Assembly: GCA_002412495.1 (NCBI GenBank)
Contig: DHVE01000012.1
Coordinates: 33,984 to 97,983, forward strand
DNA: 64,000 bases
Direction: 5' to 3'
From: Betaproteobacteria bacterium UBA5216
Lineage (GTDB): Bacteria; Pseudomonadota; Gammaproteobacteria; Burkholderiales; SG8-41
In this document: one piece after another, positions 61,399 to 64,000 of the stretch
Layout: the number at the start of each line of letters is the position of its first letter
Numbering within the stretch: position 1 is the first letter of the stretch
Position numbers and translations under genes: made by a program
Notes under the pieces: model-generated
The model's database searches: none
Seen by the model: only the letters and a program-made list of their open reading frames with translations
What the model was told of the DNA's origin: nothing

Positions 61399-62379
61399 TC
61401 AGTCCACTTTCAAGCCACTGCTCTTCACCAGCCCGCCCCACTTCACCAGTTCGCTTTTCAGATAATCACCGAATACCTCCGGCGAACTGCCAATGATGTC
61501 GATGGCCTCTTTCTCGAATGTGGCGCGCACGTCCGCAGTGGACAGCGCGCGCAGCAACTCGGCGTTGAGCCGGCTGACAATGGCCCTGGGCATGCCTTTC
61601 GGTCCGGCGATGCCATACCAATTGGCGATATCGTAGCCAGGCAGCGATTCCGCGATTGCCGGCAGATCCGGCAGCACGGTCGCGCGCTTCGCCGAGGTAA
61701 CGCCCAAGGCGCGCAACTTGCCGCTCTTGACGAACGGCCCCGCCGTGCTCCAAGCCAGAAACGACAATTGCGCCTGCCCCGCGATCAAATCGATCATCGA
61801 AGGTGCGGCGCCCTTGTAAGGCACGTGCAGCACTTTGGTTCCCGACTGCGTTTTGAATAGTTCCAGACACAAGTGCCCGGCGGAACCATTACCCGCCGAC
61901 GCCAGCACCAGACTCTCCGGTTTGGCCTGGGCAAGCTTGATTAATTCCGCCATTGATTTGGCCGGCACCGACGGATGCGCAAATAGAACCAGCGGCGCCC
62001 TGACCGCCAGCGTGACCGGTTCAAAATCGCGTATCGGGTCGTACGGCAGCTTGGGATACACCACCGGATTGACGGAATATTGCGCGGGCAGCGCATAGAT
62101 GAGCGCATAGCCATCCGGCGCGCTTTTCGCCACGAACTCCATCGCCAGCGTGCCATTGGCGCCGCTGCGGTTTTCGACGATCACCGTCTGCCCCATCGTC
62201 TCGGTCATTTTCTGCGCCAATGCGCGCGCATGCAGATCGGCGCCCGCCCCCGGCGCGTAAGGCACCACCAGCCTGACCGCCTTGGCGGGATAAGCGGCGC
62301 CACTCTGTGCAAAACTTGATACGCCCGTCAGCATCAGCGCGATTGCGACTATCAATCGAATCCACGGCACCCTACGCAT
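61399..62379 (-). CDS. Bug/TctC family solute-binding protein
   Basis: 326 residues. Signal peptide to about residue 25 (GVSSFAQSG). Ligand loop APGAGADLHAR, VENRSGANGTLA, HVPYKGAAPS. ATG 62379 has AGGAG 8 bases upstream (TTG 62385 is too close to it). It is divergent from the amidohydrolase gene 204 bases away, a pairing that again suggests transport of an acid plus its hydrolase. Confidence 0.85.
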   Translation of the reverse strand: MRRVPWIRLIVAIALMLTGVSSFAQSGAAYPAKAVRLVVPYAPGAGADLHARALAQKMTETMGQTVIVENRSGANGTLAMEFVAKSAPDGYALIYALPAQYSVNPVVYPKLPYDPIRDFEPVTLAVRAPLVLFAHPSVPAKSMAELIKLAQAKPESLVLASAGNGSAGHLCLELFKTQSGTKVLHVPYKGAAPSMIDLIAGQAQLSFLAWSTAGPFVKSGKLRALGVTSAKRATVLPDLPAIAESLPGYDIANWYGIAGPKGMPRAIVSRLNAELLRALSTADVRATFEKEAIDIIGSSPEVFGDYLKSELVKWGGLVKSSGLKVD

Positions 62380-62583
62380 TGACAAGACTCCTACTCAACA
62401 GGAAACTGTTACGGTCGCTCATGCGCAATAGTATGGCACAGCGATTCCACTGTGTGAGCGTGGCCCCGCGTCCCACATCATCCCACGCGCGAGGTTGACA
62501 CGATACCGCGCGCGCTCCAATATTCGCAGTCAGAAACACTGTATCGTGCCCGGACGTCAGGCACGCTCCTCGGGAGAATCCAA

Positions 62584-63573
62584 TTGAATATCGATATCCA
62601 CGCGCACTTCGTGCCGCAATCGCTGCTGGACGAACTGGTCGGCGGCAAACACCCCTTTCCCTCGGTGAAAAGCGCCGGTGAAAAAGACAGCATCCGCGTC
62701 ACCTTTAATCAAGAGGAACCCAAGCGCCCGGTGCTGACGGCGATGAGCGACATCCCCCTGCGCAAGCGCGTGCTGGAAGAACAAAATATCGACCGGCAGG
62801 TGGTCGCGGGCTGGGTCGATTTGTTTGGCTACACGCTGCCGGCGGCCGAAGGCGCCGATTGGGCGCGTTACTTCAACGAACACATGTTAAAGGGCGTGAA
62901 GGCGCTGGATCGTTTTGTGCCGCTCGCCACGGTGCCGCTGCAATCCGGCGCGCTGGCGGCCCGCGTGCTGGATGAAGCGCTCAACGCCGGGTGCCACGGG
63001 GCGATGATCGCCACGCAACCCAAGGGGCAATCCGGTAACCTCGATGACCCTGACCTCAATCCATTCTGGGAAGCCGCCAACGCGCGCAAGGCCACGATTT
63101 TCGTTCACCCCACCTTCGGTTGCTGCGACGACCGGTTGAAAGGCTATGGCTTGGTCAATGCGCTGGGACGCATCACCGACAGTACCATCGCGGTGTCGCG
63201 CCTGCTCTACTCGGGACACCTGCTGCGTTACCCGGATGTCAATCTGGTGGTGGCGCACGGCGGCGCCGCGCTGCCGATGTCGATCGGCCGCCTGAGTTCA
63301 AGTTTCAAGGGCGGTCCCGCCGGGCGCGCCGATCCACTCGAAGGCTTCAAGCGGCTGTATTTTGATACCGTGGTATACGACGTGCCCACGCTGCGCTTTG
63401 TGTGTGAAAAGGCCGGCAGCGATAAAGTGATGATGGGCACCGACCAGCCATTTGGCAACGCGCAAAAGAATCCCGTGCAATTCGTGCAGTCGTGCTGCGG
63501 CACGGGCACCGCGGAGAGCGCCATGATTTTGGGCGATACCGCCGCGCGCGTGTTTCGCATTCCGCAAGCCTAG
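62584..63573 (+). CDS. Amidohydrolase-2 family metal-dependent hydrolase/decarboxylase
   Basis: 329 residues from TTG 62584 with GGGAGA about 8 bases upstream. Signatures: DIHAHF at the start, FVHPTFG (near 180), VVAHGGA (near 225) and GTDQPFG (near 285). The fold is the ACMSD/gamma-resorcylate decarboxylase type. The HxH motif begins within four residues, as usual. It is followed 13 bases later by a [2Fe-2S] subunit, perhaps the first gene of a molybdenum hydroxylase operon running off the window. Confidence 0.85.
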   Translation: MNIDIHAHFVPQSLLDELVGGKHPFPSVKSAGEKDSIRVTFNQEEPKRPVLTAMSDIPLRKRVLEEQNIDRQVVAGWVDLFGYTLPAAEGADWARYFNEHMLKGVKALDRFVPLATVPLQSGALAARVLDEALNAGCHGAMIATQPKGQSGNLDDPDLNPFWEAANARKATIFVHPTFGCCDDRLKGYGLVNALGRITDSTIAVSRLLYSGHLLRYPDVNLVVAHGGAALPMSIGRLSSSFKGGPAGRADPLEGFKRLYFDTVVYDVPTLRFVCEKAGSDKVMMGTDQPFGNAQKNPVQFVQSCCGTGTAESAMILGDTAARVFRIPQA

Positions 63574-63586
63574 AGGAGCCGTTCAT

Positions 63587-64000
63587 ATGCCCGCCGTATC
63601 CATGACCGTCAACGGAAAACCCGTCACCGGCAATGTCGAAGGACGCACGCTACTGGTGCAATTTCTGCGCGAACATCTGCAACTCACCGGCACACATGTC
63701 GGCTGCGACACCAGCCAGTGCGGCTGCTGCACCGTGCATCTCAACGGCAATGGCGTCAAATCCTGCGCCGTGCTGGCGCTGTCCTGCGAAGGCGCGACGG
63801 TCACAACCATTGAAGGCCTCGCGAACGGGGACAAGCTGCACCCGATGCAGGAAGCGTTTCGCGAACACCACGGACTGCAATGCGGCTATTGCACGCCGGG
63901 CATGATCATGTCAGCCGTGGACATGGTGAATCGCAATGGTCATGAACTCGATGAAAAAACCGTGCGCAAACACCTCGAAGGCAATATCTGCCGCTGCACC
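63587..64000 (+). CDS. [2Fe-2S] subunit of molybdenum hydroxylase, CoxS type (3' end outside window)
   Basis: The visible 138 residues carry Cys 40, 45, 48 and 60 (first cluster) and Cys 99, 102, 135 and 137 (second cluster; CGYCTPG, CRC). The CGYCTPGMIMSA motif is closer to CoxS/xanthine dehydrogenase small subunits than the IorA-like protein at 32254. ATG 63587 has GAGGAG about 8 bases upstream. The gene continues beyond base 64000; it should be followed by large and FAD subunits. Confidence 0.85.
   Translation, partial: MPAVSMTVNGKPVTGNVEGRTLLVQFLREHLQLTGTHVGCDTSQCGCCTVHLNGNGVKSCAVLALSCEGATVTTIEGLANGDKLHPMQEAFREHHGLQCGYCTPGMIMSAVDMVNRNGHELDEKTVRKHLEGNICRCT

Overview
The window is a GC-rich (roughly 60%), densely coded chromosomal segment of a betaproteobacterium, most probably an uncultured or environmental member of the Burkholderiales. 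The main reason is the extraordinary number of Bug/TctC-type periplasmic solute-binding proteins: 15 loci, one of them frameshifted, and no TctA/TctB membrane partner in 64 kb. This expansion is a hallmark of Bordetella, Cupriavidus and related lineages. No rRNA, tRNA, CRISPR array, prophage or insertion sequence was seen.

Layout. 1-6.9 kb: a multi-rhodanese protein (cut by the window edge), a DMSO-reductase-family molybdoenzyme, a Bug protein, a MaoC-like hotdog protein and a flavin monooxygenase, all on the + strand. 6.9-13.5 kb: a NarL-type two-component pair, a TonB-dependent receptor, a zinc-ribbon/PH membrane protein, a Bug protein and an orphan PIN protein. 13.5-24 kb: a ModA-like protein without signal peptide, an NHL-repeat protein, a cytochrome P460, three Bug proteins, an SDR, a DapA-family lyase, a ThDP enzyme and an amidohydrolase. 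24-37 kb: an alpha/beta-hydrolase remnant, a second ThDP enzyme, two Bug proteins, two TauD-like dioxygenases, an enolase-superfamily enzyme and an IorAB-like molybdenum hydroxylase with its cytochrome c. 37-47 kb: an SDR, a hydroxyacid dehydrogenase, a small lipoprotein, a potassium channel, a GNAT, a Bug/TauD pair and the housekeeping-like YheT hydrolase and phosphomannomutase. 47-64 kb: a bicupin, a third ThDP enzyme, a VapBC module, seven Bug loci, a peroxiredoxin with in-frame UGA, an enoyl-CoA hydratase 2, an exported caspase-like protein, an amidohydrolase and a CoxS-like iron-sulfur subunit cut by the right edge.

Most genes look like parts of small catabolic cassettes: a periplasmic binding protein paired with one or two enzymes (oxygenase, ThDP lyase, amidohydrolase, SDR, molybdenum hydroxylase) that would process a carboxylated or aromatic substrate. 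The substrates cannot be read from the sequence.

The most notable feature is the peroxiredoxin at 53149-53649 (- strand). Its reading frame is interrupted only once, by TGA exactly at the peroxidatic cysteine position. A hairpin with a GUUU apical loop starts 11 nt after the TGA. This fits a bacterial selenoprotein with a SECIS element. Other points of interest are a Bug gene broken at a run of seven G, a recurrent AT-rich motif near gene boundaries, two SDRs without the usual catalytic YxxxK, and a domain shared between a small exported protein and the C-terminus of the caspase-like protein.
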